In this document: positions 26,584 through 36,160 of the stretch, piece by piece
Position numbering within the stretch: the stretch's first letter is position 1
How the letters are laid out: each line of letters opens with the position of its first letter
NCBI GenBank assembly: GCA_900466575.1
Contig: UBMP01000012.1
Span: 347,316 to 411,315, forward strand
Direction: 5' to 3'
Length of the DNA: 64,000 nt
From: Hyphomicrobiales bacterium
Lineage (GTDB): Bacteria; Pseudomonadota; Alphaproteobacteria; Rhizobiales; Rhizobiaceae
Made by a program: the position numbers and the translations under genes
Notes under the pieces: model-generated
The model's input: the letters and a program-made list of their open reading frames with translations, nothing else
Databases searched by the model: none
Told to the model about the DNA's origin: nothing

Positions 26584-27450
26584 ATGAAAGACCTCTTCCG
26601 CCGCTATCTTCCCGCCCGTTTCCGCAAGGAGGAGACGGTCGTTCCGGTGGTCCGGCTGCAGGGAACGATCATGAGCGGCGGGAGCCAGTTTCGCCCCGCG
26701 CTCAATCTGGCAAGCGTGGCACCGGCGCTGGAAAAGGCTTTCTCATCTAGAAAATCCTCGGCAGTTGCCATTGTCGTCAATTCACCCGGCGGCTCGCCCG
26801 TCCAGTCGCGGTTGATCTATCGCCGAATCCGCGATCTTGCCGCCGAACACAACAAGAAGGTCTATGTCTTCGCAGAGGATGTGGCCGCTTCCGGCGGCTA
26901 CATGATTGCTCTTGCGGGCGACGTCATCGTTGCGGACGAGACTTCCATCGTCGGCTCCATCGGCGTCGTCTCGGGCGGTTTCGGCTTTCCGGAGCTTCTC
27001 AAGAAGATCGGCGTCGAGCGTCGCGTCTATACCGCCGGCGAGAACAAGGCCATCCTGGACCCGTTCCAGCCTGAAAAGGAAGGCGATATCGAATATCTGA
27101 AAACCCTGCAGCTGGAGATCCATCAGGTTTTCATCGACATGGTCAAGCAGCGTCGCGGCGCCAAGCTCGCAGATGACCCGACGCTATTCTCCGGCCTGTT
27201 CTGGACGGGTATCCGGGCGAAGGAACTGGGCCTCATCGACGGCCTGGGTCATGCACGCGAGGTGCTGCGCCGTGACTTCGGCGACAAGGTGAAGCTGGAG
27301 CTCGTCTCCGGTCAACGCTCGCTCTTCGGCCGCCGTGTGCCGGGCGTGAATGTCGGTTCGGATATCGGCTCGGCTGCTGGCGAGGGCGCGATAGCCGCTC
27401 TTGCGCAGACGGCGGAAGACAAGGCATTATGGGGTCGGTTCGGGCTTTGA
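26584..27450 (+). CDS. S49-family signal peptide peptidase-like protease
   Basis: A 288-residue SppA/SohB-type serine protease. The nucleophile is Ser103 in AASGGYMIA and the general base Lys155 in AGENKAILDPF, the dyad of short S49 peptidases; NSPGGSPVQSRLIYRRI is the usual oxyanion-side segment. Unlike SohB or SppA there is no N-terminal membrane helix; the protein begins with a basic amphipathic stretch (MKDLFRRYLPARFRKEE). The family degrades leftover signal peptides at the membrane, so a partner anchor is plausible: the next gene, 21 bases on, encodes a 63-residue single-helix membrane protein. Confidence 0.9.
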   Translation: MKDLFRRYLPARFRKEETVVPVVRLQGTIMSGGSQFRPALNLASVAPALEKAFSSRKSSAVAIVVNSPGGSPVQSRLIYRRIRDLAAEHNKKVYVFAEDVAASGGYMIALAGDVIVADETSIVGSIGVVSGGFGFPELLKKIGVERRVYTAGENKAILDPFQPEKEGDIEYLKTLQLEIHQVFIDMVKQRRGAKLADDPTLFSGLFWTGIRAKELGLIDGLGHAREVLRRDFGDKVKLELVSGQRSLFGRRVPGVNVGSDIGSAAGEGAIAALAQTAEDKALWGRFGL

Positions 27451-27471
27451 TTGCCCCGATGTGAGGACACA

Positions 27472-27663
27472 ATGCCCCAGGCGCTCTTCCTGCTGATCGT
27501 TGCAGCAGGCGTTTATATCTTCTTCAGGCGTTTTGTTGCCGATGCCCGCAAGGCGACGGAGAACGCCAACGCGCGCCGTCGCGAGGTCGAAAACGGCGCG
27601 CACGGGACCCTGGTCAAGGATCCCGTGACGGGGGAGTATCGTCTCAAGAAAGACGATACCTGA
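27472..27663 (+). CDS. Small single-pass membrane protein
   Basis: A 63-residue protein: hydrophobic N-terminal helix (ALFLLIVAAGVYIFF, residues 3-17), then a charged, basic cytoplasmic tail with a KDPVTGEYRL segment. ATG 27472 follows GAGG. The tail ends KKDDT. Probably cotranscribed with the S49 peptidase upstream. The family is common in Rhizobiales but its role is not known to me. The KDPVTGEYRL pattern recalls a short beta hairpin. Confidence 0.7.
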   Translation: MPQALFLLIVAAGVYIFFRRFVADARKATENANARRREVENGAHGTLVKDPVTGEYRLKKDDT

Positions 27664-27670
27664 TCTCTTG

Positions 27671-28909
27671 TCAGGGCGCCTTGTGGCGCACATCCGGCAG
27701 GAAGATCGCCAGCAGGCCGATGGCCGGCAGAAACGAGCAGACCTGATAGACGAAGGCGATCGACGTATGGTCGGCGAGCACGCCCAGAAGTGCGGCGCCA
27801 ATCCCGCCCATCCCGAACGCGAATCCGAAGAACAGGCCCGCAATCGTACCCGGCTTGCCCGGAACGAGTTCCTGCGCATAGACGACGATGGCCGGGAAGG
27901 CCGAGGCCAGGATGAAGCCGATGGGGATCGTCAGGATGACGGTCCAGGTGAGGTTCGCGAACGGCAGCAGCAGCGTAAACGGCAGCACGCCGAGGATCGA
28001 GAACCAGATGACGCGACGACGGCCGAACCGGTCGCCGAGCGGCCCGCCGGCAATCGTGCCCGCAGCAACAGCTCCCAGATAGACGAAGAGCAGCAGCTGC
28101 GCCGTGGAGGTGGAGATCTTGAACGTCTGCATCGTGTAGAAGATGTAGTAGCTCGACAGGCTCGCCATGTAGAGGAACTTCGAGAAGATCAGCGCGCAAA
28201 GAATGACGATGGAGCGGATCAGCACGCTGCGGCTGACGGGCGACTCATGCGCGACCGCCGCCTTGCCCTTGGCCGAACGACGCTCCTCGCGGTACCAGAA
28301 GCCCACCCGCGTCAGGATCGCCATGCCCGCCAGTGCGAAGATGCCGAAGTAGCTGATTGCATGCTGGCCGAAGGGAACGACCAGAAGCATCGCGAGCAGC
28401 GGCCCGATGGCCGAGCCGAAATTGCCGCCGACCTGGAACAGCGATTGTGCAAACCCGTGCCGACCGCCGGACGCCATGCGTGCGACGCGCGAGGATTCGG
28501 GATGGAAGACCGACGAACCGACGCCGATGGCGGCCACGCCGATCAGCAGGTGGTGATAGGAGGTCGCAAAGGCCATCAACAGCAGGCCGATCAGCGTGCA
28601 GCCCATGCCGAACGCCAGACTGAAGGGCTTCGGATGCTTGTCCGTATAGAAGCCGACGCCCGGCTGGAGAATTGAAGCCGTAAGCTGCCAGGTGAACGTG
28701 AGCAGCCCGACATCGGAATAGGATAGATTAAACTTGTCCTTGAGGATCGGATAAACCGACGGCACGACCGATTGCATCAGGTCGTTCAGCATGTGGGACA
28801 CGCTGATCATGATGAGGATTGCCATGGCCGGGCCAGTGGCGGCCTTGGCCAGATTGGGGGACGTATTGGACGCTTGCAACGGCGTCGCGTTCTCTGTGAC
28901 GGCGCTCAA
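27671..28909 (-). CDS. fsr: MFS efflux pump, fosmidomycin-resistance (Fsr) type
   Basis: A 412-residue major facilitator with 12 predicted helices. SHMLNDLMQSVVPSVYPILK near residue 37 is the typical Fsr opening, with VGSSVFHPESSRVARMAS in the middle. Fsr exports fosmidomycin, an inhibitor of the MEP isoprenoid pathway; natural substrates are not known. Long hydrophilic loop (WYREERRSAKGKA) between helices 6 and 7. It converges on the small membrane protein with 7 bases between stops. Confidence 0.88.
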   Translation of the reverse strand: MSAVTENATPLQASNTSPNLAKAATGPAMAILIMISVSHMLNDLMQSVVPSVYPILKDKFNLSYSDVGLLTFTWQLTASILQPGVGFYTDKHPKPFSLAFGMGCTLIGLLLMAFATSYHHLLIGVAAIGVGSSVFHPESSRVARMASGGRHGFAQSLFQVGGNFGSAIGPLLAMLLVVPFGQHAISYFGIFALAGMAILTRVGFWYREERRSAKGKAAVAHESPVSRSVLIRSIVILCALIFSKFLYMASLSSYYIFYTMQTFKISTSTAQLLLFVYLGAVAAGTIAGGPLGDRFGRRRVIWFSILGVLPFTLLLPFANLTWTVILTIPIGFILASAFPAIVVYAQELVPGKPGTIAGLFFGFAFGMGGIGAALLGVLADHTSIAFVYQVCSFLPAIGLLAIFLPDVRHKAP

Positions 28910-29076
28910 TGGATGTTTCCTTCGGGATTGTTCGCAATCGGACTTTGTGCCCGTTTGAGGTCGGACTATGCGCCGCTCTTGAAAATTGACAAGAACGTTT
29001 CGCGCCGAATTGGTACGTCGACCTTAATATGACGGAGGGCTTAATCGATTTTAGCCGGAGGCGCGGCGTTTTTGCC

Positions 29077-29709
29077 TCAGTCGCCCGAGCCGTTTCCTCC
29101 ATCTTCTCCTGCCCATCCGAGCTGGATGTCGCTGACCAGCGGGTTGAGCTTGGCAAGTTTGGCGTCGGAAGAAGGAATGCTTTTCTCGCCCGAGAGCGAA
29201 GGGGGAACAGGCTTGCCCTCGGGTGGATTGAAGCGCACCGTCACCATGCAGCCGCCGTCGAGAGAGGAAAGCTTGCCGCCCTTGAGATCGGTGACATAGC
29301 CGCCATAGTCCCATTCGAAACCGCTGATCTCGAACTTGCCGCCATTCGCCTTGATGACGTCGGCGAGCGGGGAGCCGAGCTTCAGGCCGGCAATCGTCCA
29401 GTGTGTTGCACCCGCCGCCGGACCGATTGCCGCAAGCTTCGTCATTTCGTCGTCGAAGAAGGAGATGTAGAGTTTTCGGGCGGGATCCTTGGCGAAAAGC
29501 GTCAGCGCCTTGGCCTTCTCGCCTTCCGCGCCATCCGTTTCCTCGATCGCCGTTTCACCCTTGAAGCGCGCCTCGATCGTCTTGGCCGTGTCCCCGGCCT
29601 TCACGATACTCGAGCAGGTCAATTCCTCGGTTGTCTTCGCCTCGCCCGCCGCATGGGCAGGAGCGAGAGAGGCGGCTGCGAGAGGAAGAGCAAGCAGAAT
29701 GCGGCGCAT
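29077..29709 (-). CDS. Secreted protein of unknown function
   Basis: A 210-residue protein with a signal peptide (MRRILLALPLAAASLAPAHA) and a mature part that starts GEAKTTEELTCSSIVKAGDT. A repeated amphipathic pattern (TIAGLKLGSPLADVIKANGG) resembles a small alpha/beta domain found in some periplasmic proteins. I recognise no enzyme motif. The tail DGGNGSGD is acidic. It lies 167 bases upstream of fsr on the same strand. Expected periplasmic. Confidence 0.75.
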   Translation of the reverse strand: MRRILLALPLAAASLAPAHAAGEAKTTEELTCSSIVKAGDTAKTIEARFKGETAIEETDGAEGEKAKALTLFAKDPARKLYISFFDDEMTKLAAIGPAAGATHWTIAGLKLGSPLADVIKANGGKFEISGFEWDYGGYVTDLKGGKLSSLDGGCMVTVRFNPPEGKPVPPSLSGEKSIPSSDAKLAKLNPLVSDIQLGWAGEDGGNGSGD

Positions 29710-29871
29710 GTCGATCTCCAGAGGTCAGGAAGGCAAGTCTATCTCAGCCTGATACGGATGCAATGCCGCTCTTAGTCTCGGAAGCTCCGCACTGTCCCCG
29801 GATGCCTGGTCTCAAGCTTGACCCTGTCGGCGATAATATGCCAAACGACAGCCAACAGTTTTTCAAGGCTT

Positions 29872-30840
29872 ATGGCTGACGACATGACCACGACACTTGC
29901 TCCCCATATGGACCCGAAGCGCTCCTTCCAGGCGCTGATCCTGACGCTCCACAATTATTGGGCTGACAAGGGTTGCGCCGTGCTGCAGCCCTACGACATG
30001 GAAGTGGGGGCGGGTACGTTCCATCCCGCAACGACCTTGCGCGCGCTGGGCCCCAAGCCCTGGAAGGCCGCCTATGTCCAGCCGTCGCGCCGTCCGTCTG
30101 ACGGCCGCTATGGCGAGAACCCCAATCGCCTGCAGCACTATTACCAGTATCAGGTCATCCTGAAACCGAACCCGTCGAACCTGCAGGAGCTTTATCTCGG
30201 CTCGCTCGAAGCCATTGGTCTCGATCCGCTGATCCACGATATCCGCTTCGTGGAAGACGACTGGGAAAGCCCGACGCTGGGCGCCTGGGGCCTCGGCTGG
30301 GAATGCTGGTGCGACGGCATGGAAGTCTCGCAGTTCACCTACTTCCAGCAGGTCTGCGGCATCGAATGCGCCCCTGTCGCCGGCGAACTGACCTATGGTC
30401 TGGAACGTCTCGCCATGTATGTGCAGGGCGTCGACAATGTCTACGACCTGAACTTCAACGGCCGCGAAGGCGATGAGAAGATCAGCTATGGCGATGTTTT
30501 CCTGCAAGCCGAGCAGGAATATTCCCGTCACAATTTCGAATTCGCCAACACCGAAATGCTGCACCGGCACTTCATCGACGCCGAAAAGGAATGCCAGGCG
30601 CTTCTGGCCGCCGGTGCGCCGGGCGACAGCGACAATATTCGGCTGCACAAATGCGTCTTCCCGGCCTATGACCAGTGCATCAAGGCCTCCCACGTCTTCA
30701 ACCTGCTGGACGCCCGCGGCGTCATCTCGGTGACTGAACGCCAGTCGTACATCCTGCGCGTCCGCACGCTGGCCAAGGCCTGCGGCGAGGCGTTCCTGCT
30801 GACGGATGCCGGCGGGGTGAACTGGAAGGACGTGGCGTGA
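29872..30840 (+). CDS. glyQ: Glycyl-tRNA synthetase alpha subunit
   Basis: A 322-residue bacterial alpha subunit of the heterotetrameric glycyl-tRNA synthetase. [19 protein letters not shown] and [20 protein letters not shown] are the class II motif region of Gly[20 protein letters not shown] is motif 2. It makes glycyl-adenylate and transfers glycine to tRNA together with GlyS. ATG 29872 after AAGG; the N-terminal extension before MDPKRSF is common. Its partner glyS begins 6.2 kb downstream, an unusually wide separation. Confidence 0.96.
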   Translation: MADDMTTTLAPHMDPKRSFQALILTLHNYWADKGCAVLQPYDMEVGAGTFHPATTLRALGPKPWKAAYVQPSRRPSDGRYGENPNRLQHYYQYQVILKPNPSNLQELYLGSLEAIGLDPLIHDIRFVEDDWESPTLGAWGLGWECWCDGMEVSQFTYFQQVCGIECAPVAGELTYGLERLAMYVQGVDNVYDLNFNGREGDEKISYGDVFLQAEQEYSRHNFEFANTEMLHRHFIDAEKECQALLAAGAPGDSDNIRLHKCVFPAYDQCIKASHVFNLLDARGVISVTERQSYILRVRTLAKACGEAFLLTDAGGVNWKDVA

Positions 30841-32141
30841 CGCTGCGGTCGGCCATGTCTGAACGTTCCAACGTCTACTTCGATATGACTGAAGCGCTGA
30901 TGGCATTCGGCGGCAAGAACGCGCAGTATTATGGCATCGCCCGCACGGTTCATGAAGTCGGAAAGGCCTTGGCGCAGCTCGAGACGCAGACGTGCTTCGT
31001 CGTCTATTCCTTCGCCTACAGGCGTTTTTTCAAGATCTCGCACAGGATTGACGCCGACGGCGAGGTCGTCTTCGATTTTCCATCCGCATTCTCGCAGACC
31101 AAGATGCGGACAGTCTACAGATCTTCGCTTCTCACGGCCGCTCTACAGGGGCTGGACCGTTTTCGCGCAGGTCGCAACAGGCGAATATGGGACTTCAATG
31201 CGCGGTACTTTGCACCGGTAGAACTCAAGCCGGGCGTCTTCATATCGCTGGCGCGCCCGAAATTGCTGGTCGATCCCGTCTGGACTGTCCTGAAGGATCA
31301 GCCGTCAGTCGCAGTCGTACCGCTGTTGCACGACCTGATGCCGCTCTACAAGGATAAGCGGCGGCGCTTTTCAAGCTTCGCGCGCAACTTTCTGAACGAC
31401 AACAGGTTCCTCATCGAAAACGCAGCTGCCGTGTTGACGAATTCTGTTTTCACGAAGAACGAGATCGAGCATTTTGTTGCCCAAGGGCTCCTGCCCGCGA
31501 CGCCGCCTATGGAGGCCGTTCCGCTCGTGCAATTCTGCCCGGAAGGGAAAGAGCCTCCCGCGCTCGAACTGCCGCAGACGCCCTTCGTTTTGTCCGTTGG
31601 CCCAAACCTCGGAAACAAGAACATCGAACTGACATTTTCTGCACTGCTGGCGCTTCACAGATCGGGCCGCCCGGTGCCCGACTTCGTGATCGCGGGCACC
31701 GCCCGAAGGCGCATCCGCGACTATGTGGCAGGAAAGGATTTCGATCCCATCCGCGACAAGATCCGCTTCATTGGTAATCCTTCGCAGACCGATCTCGTCC
31801 GTCTTTATCGGGGCGCTCTGGCCCTCATCATTCCGAGCCGGATGGAGGGTTGGGGTCTGCCGGCGGGGGAGGCTCTTTGGTGTGGAACGCCCGTTATCGC
31901 CTCCACCGCGCCGGCGCTGAAGGAAGCATGCGGCGATCTGGCCCTTTATGTCGATCCGGACGATTCAGAAGGGCTGGCAGACTCCATCTCCCGCCTCATG
32001 GTTGAGCCGGAGACAGCGGCGGCACTTCGCGCCGCGATCGCGTCGCACCACCCGTCCTTCAGGACATGGGACGACGTTGCCCGCGATGTCGTCATTGCCG
32101 CTTTGCGCCATGCTCCACCAGCTTCCCGTCTTGCCGGCTAG
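30837..32141 (+). CDS. GT4-like glycosyltransferase
   Basis: A 434-residue GT-B glycosyltransferase. The C-terminal donor-binding domain has [34 protein letters not shown] segments and the EX7E-like region [23 protein letters not shown] with the conserved glutamates, typical of family 4 enzymes with long-chain polysaccharide roles. It starts at GTG 30837 overlapping the glyQ stop by 4 bases, so it is translationally coupled to a housekeeping synthetase. A second choice is ATG 30855. No other sugar genes flank it. A role in surface polysaccharide is inferred. Confidence 0.82.
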   Translation: MTLRSAMSERSNVYFDMTEALMAFGGKNAQYYGIARTVHEVGKALAQLETQTCFVVYSFAYRRFFKISHRIDADGEVVFDFPSAFSQTKMRTVYRSSLLTAALQGLDRFRAGRNRRIWDFNARYFAPVELKPGVFISLARPKLLVDPVWTVLKDQPSVAVVPLLHDLMPLYKDKRRRFSSFARNFLNDNRFLIENAAAVLTNSVFTKNEIEHFVAQGLLPATPPMEAVPLVQFCPEGKEPPALELPQTPFVLSVGPNLGNKNIELTFSALLALHRSGRPVPDFVIAGTARRRIRDYVAGKDFDPIRDKIRFIGNPSQTDLVRLYRGALALIIPSRMEGWGLPAGEALWCGTPVIASTAPALKEACGDLALYVDPDDSEGLADSISRLMVEPETAAALRAAIASHHPSFRTWDDVARDVVIAALRHAPPASRLAG

Positions 32142-32280
32142 GATGTGGCCTGATCTTCGATCCGCTTTTCTGGGCACTAGCTTCTTGCGCTCTCGCCATT
32201 GAAGCTCTGCCAAAATCCCAGATGACTTTGCCCTCTCACGCGGCTAATCTCCCGCTAGCAGTCCGGGGAGAGGGAAACCC

Positions 32281-32829
32281 ATGTATGCATTGATTATTAT
32301 CGTCGCGATCGCGGCTTATGCCGTGATCGTCTATAACGGTCTCGTGCGCTCGCGCCAGATGGCGGAGGAGGCGTGGTCGGGCATCGATGTGCAGCTCAAG
32401 CGCCGCGCCGATCTGATCCCCAACCTCATCGAGACGGTGAAGGGCTATGCGGCCCATGAGAAGTCGACGCTCGAAGAGGTCGTCGAGCTGCGCAACAAGG
32501 CGCAGGCCGTGCCGCAGGGTGATGTCGCCGGACGTGCTGTCGCTGAGGGCATGCTCTCCCAGGCGCTCGGCCGCGTAATCGCGCTTGCCGAGGCCTATCC
32601 CGACCTCAAGGCCAACCAGAATTTCGCAGAATTGCAGAATTCGCTCGAAACGATCGAAGGCGAAGTGCAGATGGCGCGCCGCTACTATAATGGCGCGGCC
32701 CGCGAACTGAACGTCAAGGTCGAGAGCGTCCCGTCCAATTTCGTCGCCAAGGCCTTCGGCTTCGTCAAAATGGCCTATTTCGAAATCACCAACGAGGCCG
32801 ACAGGGCTGTTCCTCAGGTCAAGTTCTGA
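32281..32829 (+). CDS. lemA: LemA-family membrane protein
   Basis: A 182-residue protein: one N-terminal transmembrane helix (ALIIIVAIAAYAVIVYNGLV), then a long helical bundle with the LemA signature SGIDVQLKRRADLIPNLIE. The ATG follows GGGGAGAGG at 8 bases. LemA proteins often sit next to a DUF2207 or a zinc-protease gene; here DUF2207 follows after the EPSP synthase gene. The role is not known; it is a membrane-anchored scaffold candidate. Confidence 0.93.
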   Translation: MYALIIIVAIAAYAVIVYNGLVRSRQMAEEAWSGIDVQLKRRADLIPNLIETVKGYAAHEKSTLEEVVELRNKAQAVPQGDVAGRAVAEGMLSQALGRVIALAEAYPDLKANQNFAELQNSLETIEGEVQMARRYYNGAARELNVKVESVPSNFVAKAFGFVKMAYFEITNEADRAVPQVKF

Positions 32830-32871
32830 TAAAGGGCGGGGGAGATTTCTTCCCGCCGAGACCGATAAGAC

Positions 32872-34134
32872 ATGAACAAAGATACGCTCACCGTCATCCC
32901 GCCGGCCCATGCGCTGACCGGCCGGGTGATGCCGCCCGGCTCCAAGTCGATCACCAACCGCGCCCTGCTGCTCGCCGGCCTTGCGAAAGGCACGAGCCGG
33001 CTGACCGGCGCGCTGAAAAGCGACGACACGCTTTATATGGCAGAAGCCCTGCGCGCGATGGGCGTGACGGTGGACGAGCCCGACGCCACGACCTTCGTCG
33101 TCACCAGCTCCGGGACGTTCAACCCGCCGCAAAAGCCGCTTTTCCTCGGCAATGCCGGCACGGCCACGCGCTTCCTCACGGCCGCGGTTGCCATGTTCAA
33201 CGGCCGTTTCGTGGTCGATGGCGACGAGCATATGCGCAAGCGCCCCATTGCCCCGCTGGTCGCCTCGCTTGCCTCTCTCGGCGTTGAGATCGAGGCCCCG
33301 ACAGGCTGCCCGCCCGTGACGGTGGACGCGAAGGGTGGCTTCACCGCCAACCGCGTCACCATCGATGCCGGCCTCTCGTCGCAATATGTCTCCGCGCTCC
33401 TCATGGCCGCTGCCTGCGGTCGCGAACCCTTCACGGTCGAGCTTGCCGGCTCCGCCATCGGCGCGCGCGGCTATATCACGCTGACGACCGCCTGCATGAC
33501 GGCCTTCGGGGCCGATGTGCGCGAGGAGGGCAATGCCCGCTGGGTCATCGCGCCGACCGGCTACCGCGCCGCCGATTATCTCATTGAGCCCGACGCCTCC
33601 GCCGCCACCTATCTCTGGGGCGCTGAAGTGCTGACCAAGGGCAATATCGACCTCGGCGTCGCCGCGACCGAATTTTCCCAGCCGGATGCGCGTTCCCACG
33701 ACATGATCGCCGCCTTCCCGCATATGCCGACCGAAATCGACGGCAGCCAGATGCAGGACGCCATTCCCACGCTCGCCGTGCTCGCCGCCTACAATGAAAC
33801 GCCCGTGCGCTTCACCGGCATCGAGAACCTGCGCGTCAAGGAATGCGACCGCATCCGCGCGCTCTCGCTGGGCCTCAACAACATCCGTCCGGGCCTTGCC
33901 CGCGAGGAGGGTGACGACCTGATTGTCACCGGTGATCCGGCGCTGGCCGGCCAGACGGTTTCGGCGCTCATCGACACCTTCGCCGACCACCGCATCGCCA
34001 TGAGCTTTGCGCTGGCGGGCCTCAAGACCTCCGGCATCGCCATCGAAAACCCGTCCTGCGTGGCCAAGACCTATCCGAATTACTGGGATGCGCTGGGCTC
34101 GCTCGGCGTAAAGTTCGACCGCAAGCCGGGGTAA
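32872..34134 (+). CDS. aroA: 3-phosphoshikimate 1-carboxyvinyltransferase (EPSP synthase), unusual Phe101 form
   Basis: A 420-residue EPSP synthase: PGSKSITNRALLLA near the N-terminus, LFLGNAGTATRFLTAA (90-105), QMQDAIPTLAV and VKECDRIRA, then FADHRIAMSFAL. Catalyses shikimate 3-phosphate plus PEP to EPSP. The glycine loop is GNAGTATRFL: Gly96, Thr97 and Arg100 match the class I enzyme, but residue 101 is Phe where plant and E. coli enzymes have Pro, as in fungal AROM-type enzymes. It is not a CP4-like class II enzyme. Rhizobia normally carry a class II aroA elsewhere, so this is probably a second copy. It sits between lemA and DUF2207. Confidence 0.9.
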   Translation: MNKDTLTVIPPAHALTGRVMPPGSKSITNRALLLAGLAKGTSRLTGALKSDDTLYMAEALRAMGVTVDEPDATTFVVTSSGTFNPPQKPLFLGNAGTATRFLTAAVAMFNGRFVVDGDEHMRKRPIAPLVASLASLGVEIEAPTGCPPVTVDAKGGFTANRVTIDAGLSSQYVSALLMAAACGREPFTVELAGSAIGARGYITLTTACMTAFGADVREEGNARWVIAPTGYRAADYLIEPDASAATYLWGAEVLTKGNIDLGVAATEFSQPDARSHDMIAAFPHMPTEIDGSQMQDAIPTLAVLAAYNETPVRFTGIENLRVKECDRIRALSLGLNNIRPGLAREEGDDLIVTGDPALAGQTVSALIDTFADHRIAMSFALAGLKTSGIAIENPSCVAKTYPNYWDALGSLGVKFDRKPG

Positions 34135-34156
34135 CCGCACTAGGAGGAGGGAAGGA

Positions 34157-36082
34157 ATGCTGAGGTTCATGGCGAAGCTGACCATCGGTGTCGCGCTTCT
34201 GCTCCTGTCTTTCCTCCCCGCCACCGCCGCCGAGGTCATCCGCAATTTCCACGCGGATGTGACCCTCGACAAGAGCGGCCTCGTTACAGTCACCGAACAG
34301 ATCGAGGTCAACGCCGAAGGCCGCGACATCCGCCACGGTATCTTCCGCGATTTTCCTCTGACCTTCCGCAAACCCGATGGCAGCCTTGGCGAGGTCGATT
34401 TCTCGCTGACGGCGGTGCGCCGCGACGGGCGCGACGAGCCGCACTCGACGGAATATATCGACAACGGCATCCGCATCTATGCCGGCGACAAGGACACCTA
34501 TGTCAGCTCCGGCCGCCACGTCTACGAATTCGTCTACACGACGAGCCGGCAGGTCCGTTATGGCACGGATGCCGATCTATTCTCATGGAATGTGACGGGC
34601 AATTTCTGGAAATTCCCCATCCTCCAGGCCAGCGCCGATATCCATCTGCCCGGCGGTGTGAAGCCCATCCGCCTGCAGGTCTATACCGGTCCACGGGGAG
34701 CGACCGGGCACGATGCGACGATCCGCGCGAGTGGCTCGACGGCCAATGTCCAGGCCACGCGCAGCCTGAATGCGAATGACGGTATGACTGCCGATATCGT
34801 CCTGCCGAAGGGCGCCATCGATGCGCCCACCTCCAGCCAGGAGCGCTGGTGGTGGCTGAAGGATCATCGCAACGCGTTCATCGCGCTGATCGGGCTCGTG
34901 CTTGTGTGGGGCTGGTATGGCTGGTCGTGGCTGAAGGTCGGACGCGACCCGCCGCGCGGCATCGTCGTGCCGCGCTGGGATGCCCCGGACGGCATTTCGC
35001 CGGCGCTGGTCAACTATATCGACAACAAGGGCTTCGGCGATGGCGGCTGGAAGGCGTTTTCTGCCGCAGCCCTCAATCTCGCCGTGGCCGGCAAGCTGAA
35101 GCTCGAGGACCTGAAGACCTCCATCATCCTGACGGCAACCGGTCAGACAGGTGGCGCGGCCCTGCCGGCAGGCGAGGCCGCGATCCTCGCCCGCGTCGTG
35201 TCTGCCGGTGGCACGCTGCGGCTGGACAAGGCCAATGGCGAGACCGTGCAGGCAGCGGGCGCGGCCTTCGTGGATGCCATCACTAGGGAAAATCGTGGCA
35301 AATATTACAACGCCAATATCGGTTACGTGGTCCTCGGCGTGATCCTGTCCATCGTCAGCTTCGTCGCTCTTATCGCCTTCGGCCGCTTCTCGTCCGATGA
35401 CATCGCGCTACTCGTCGTACCGATCATTCTGGCCGCCGTTCTCGGCGTTTTTGCCGGCTTGCTGGGCAAGGGCTTCCGGCCCAGCGTCTCGGCGGGGCGC
35501 AAGATCTTTTACATCATCTTTCTCGGGATCATCGGGCTCGTCGCATTCACGGCCCTCGGCTCGCTCGTCTCGTTGATGTTCGAGGAGCTGCTGTCGCACG
35601 GCGAACTCCCCGTCATCGTCGGCCTCGGCGGCATCGTCATTGCGAACATCCTCGCCTTCTTCATCATGGGTGCGCCGACCGCTCTGGGCGCGAAGATGAT
35701 GGATGGCATCGACGGCCTGCGCCAATATCTGACGCTGGCCGAAAAGGATCGCATGAACATGGCCGGCGCGCCGCAAATGTCGCCGCAGCATTTCGAAAAG
35801 CTTCTGCCCTATGCCGTGGCGCTCGGCGTCGAAAAGCCCTGGACCGAGACATTCGACAAGTGGCTGGCGGCGGCAAAGATCGATAACTACCAGCCCGGCT
35901 GGTATTCCGCCGGAAGCTATGGCGGTTTTGCCGGTTCCGTCGGTGGGTTCTCGCATTCCATGGCGTCCACCATCCAGTCGACGCTGCCGGCTCCGGCCCC
36001 GTCCAGTTCCTCGTCCGGCGGCTTCAGCGGCGGCGGCTCCTCCGGTGGCGGGGGAGGCGGTGGCGGTGGTGGCGGCTGGTAA
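34157..36082 (+). CDS. DUF2207 membrane protein with glycine-rich tail
   Basis: A 641-residue protein: signal peptide (VALLLLSFLPATAA), a periplasmic beta-rich DUF2207 domain (22-225, e.g. VTEQIEVNAEGRDIRHGIFRD), one transmembrane helix (about 240-255), a cytoplasmic segment, two to three more helices (390-500), and a C-terminal tail ending in SSSGG/GGGGGGW glycine runs. LemA and DUF2207 commonly occur together, so they probably work as one membrane system. GAGGAGGGAAGG precedes the ATG. Stop codon is followed by a hairpin. Confidence 0.9.
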   Translation: MLRFMAKLTIGVALLLLSFLPATAAEVIRNFHADVTLDKSGLVTVTEQIEVNAEGRDIRHGIFRDFPLTFRKPDGSLGEVDFSLTAVRRDGRDEPHSTEYIDNGIRIYAGDKDTYVSSGRHVYEFVYTTSRQVRYGTDADLFSWNVTGNFWKFPILQASADIHLPGGVKPIRLQVYTGPRGATGHDATIRASGSTANVQATRSLNANDGMTADIVLPKGAIDAPTSSQERWWWLKDHRNAFIALIGLVLVWGWYGWSWLKVGRDPPRGIVVPRWDAPDGISPALVNYIDNKGFGDGGWKAFSAAALNLAVAGKLKLEDLKTSIILTATGQTGGAALPAGEAAILARVVSAGGTLRLDKANGETVQAAGAAFVDAITRENRGKYYNANIGYVVLGVILSIVSFVALIAFGRFSSDDIALLVVPIILAAVLGVFAGLLGKGFRPSVSAGRKIFYIIFLGIIGLVAFTALGSLVSLMFEELLSHGELPVIVGLGGIVIANILAFFIMGAPTALGAKMMDGIDGLRQYLTLAEKDRMNMAGAPQMSPQHFEKLLPYAVALGVEKPWTETFDKWLAAAKIDNYQPGWYSAGSYGGFAGSVGGFSHSMASTIQSTLPAPAPSSSSSGGFSGGGSSGGGGGGGGGGGW

Positions 36083-36108
36083 GCCCCGCGCCCATTTGGG
36101 CACAAAAA

Positions 36109-36139
36109 GCCCGCCGCTTCGGGGTCGAAAGCAGCGGGC
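36109..36139 (-). terminator. Terminator of the secreted low-complexity gene
   Basis: On the minus strand GCCCGCTGCTT and AAGCGGCGGGC pair with one mismatch around a 9-base loop and are followed by TTTTTG, 22 bases after the stop of the 36161-36808 gene. On the plus strand, after DUF2207, the following T-run is weak (CTTTATT), so it may work poorly in that direction. Confidence 0.65.
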
Positions 36140-36160
36140 AGCTTTATTCCACGCCGGCTT

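Noticed and set aside
32236..34476. A 746-codon open frame on the minus strand
   Set aside because: It lies opposite lemA and aroA, which have clear family motifs; high GC at third positions produces long antisense frames. No domain is recognisable in its translation.
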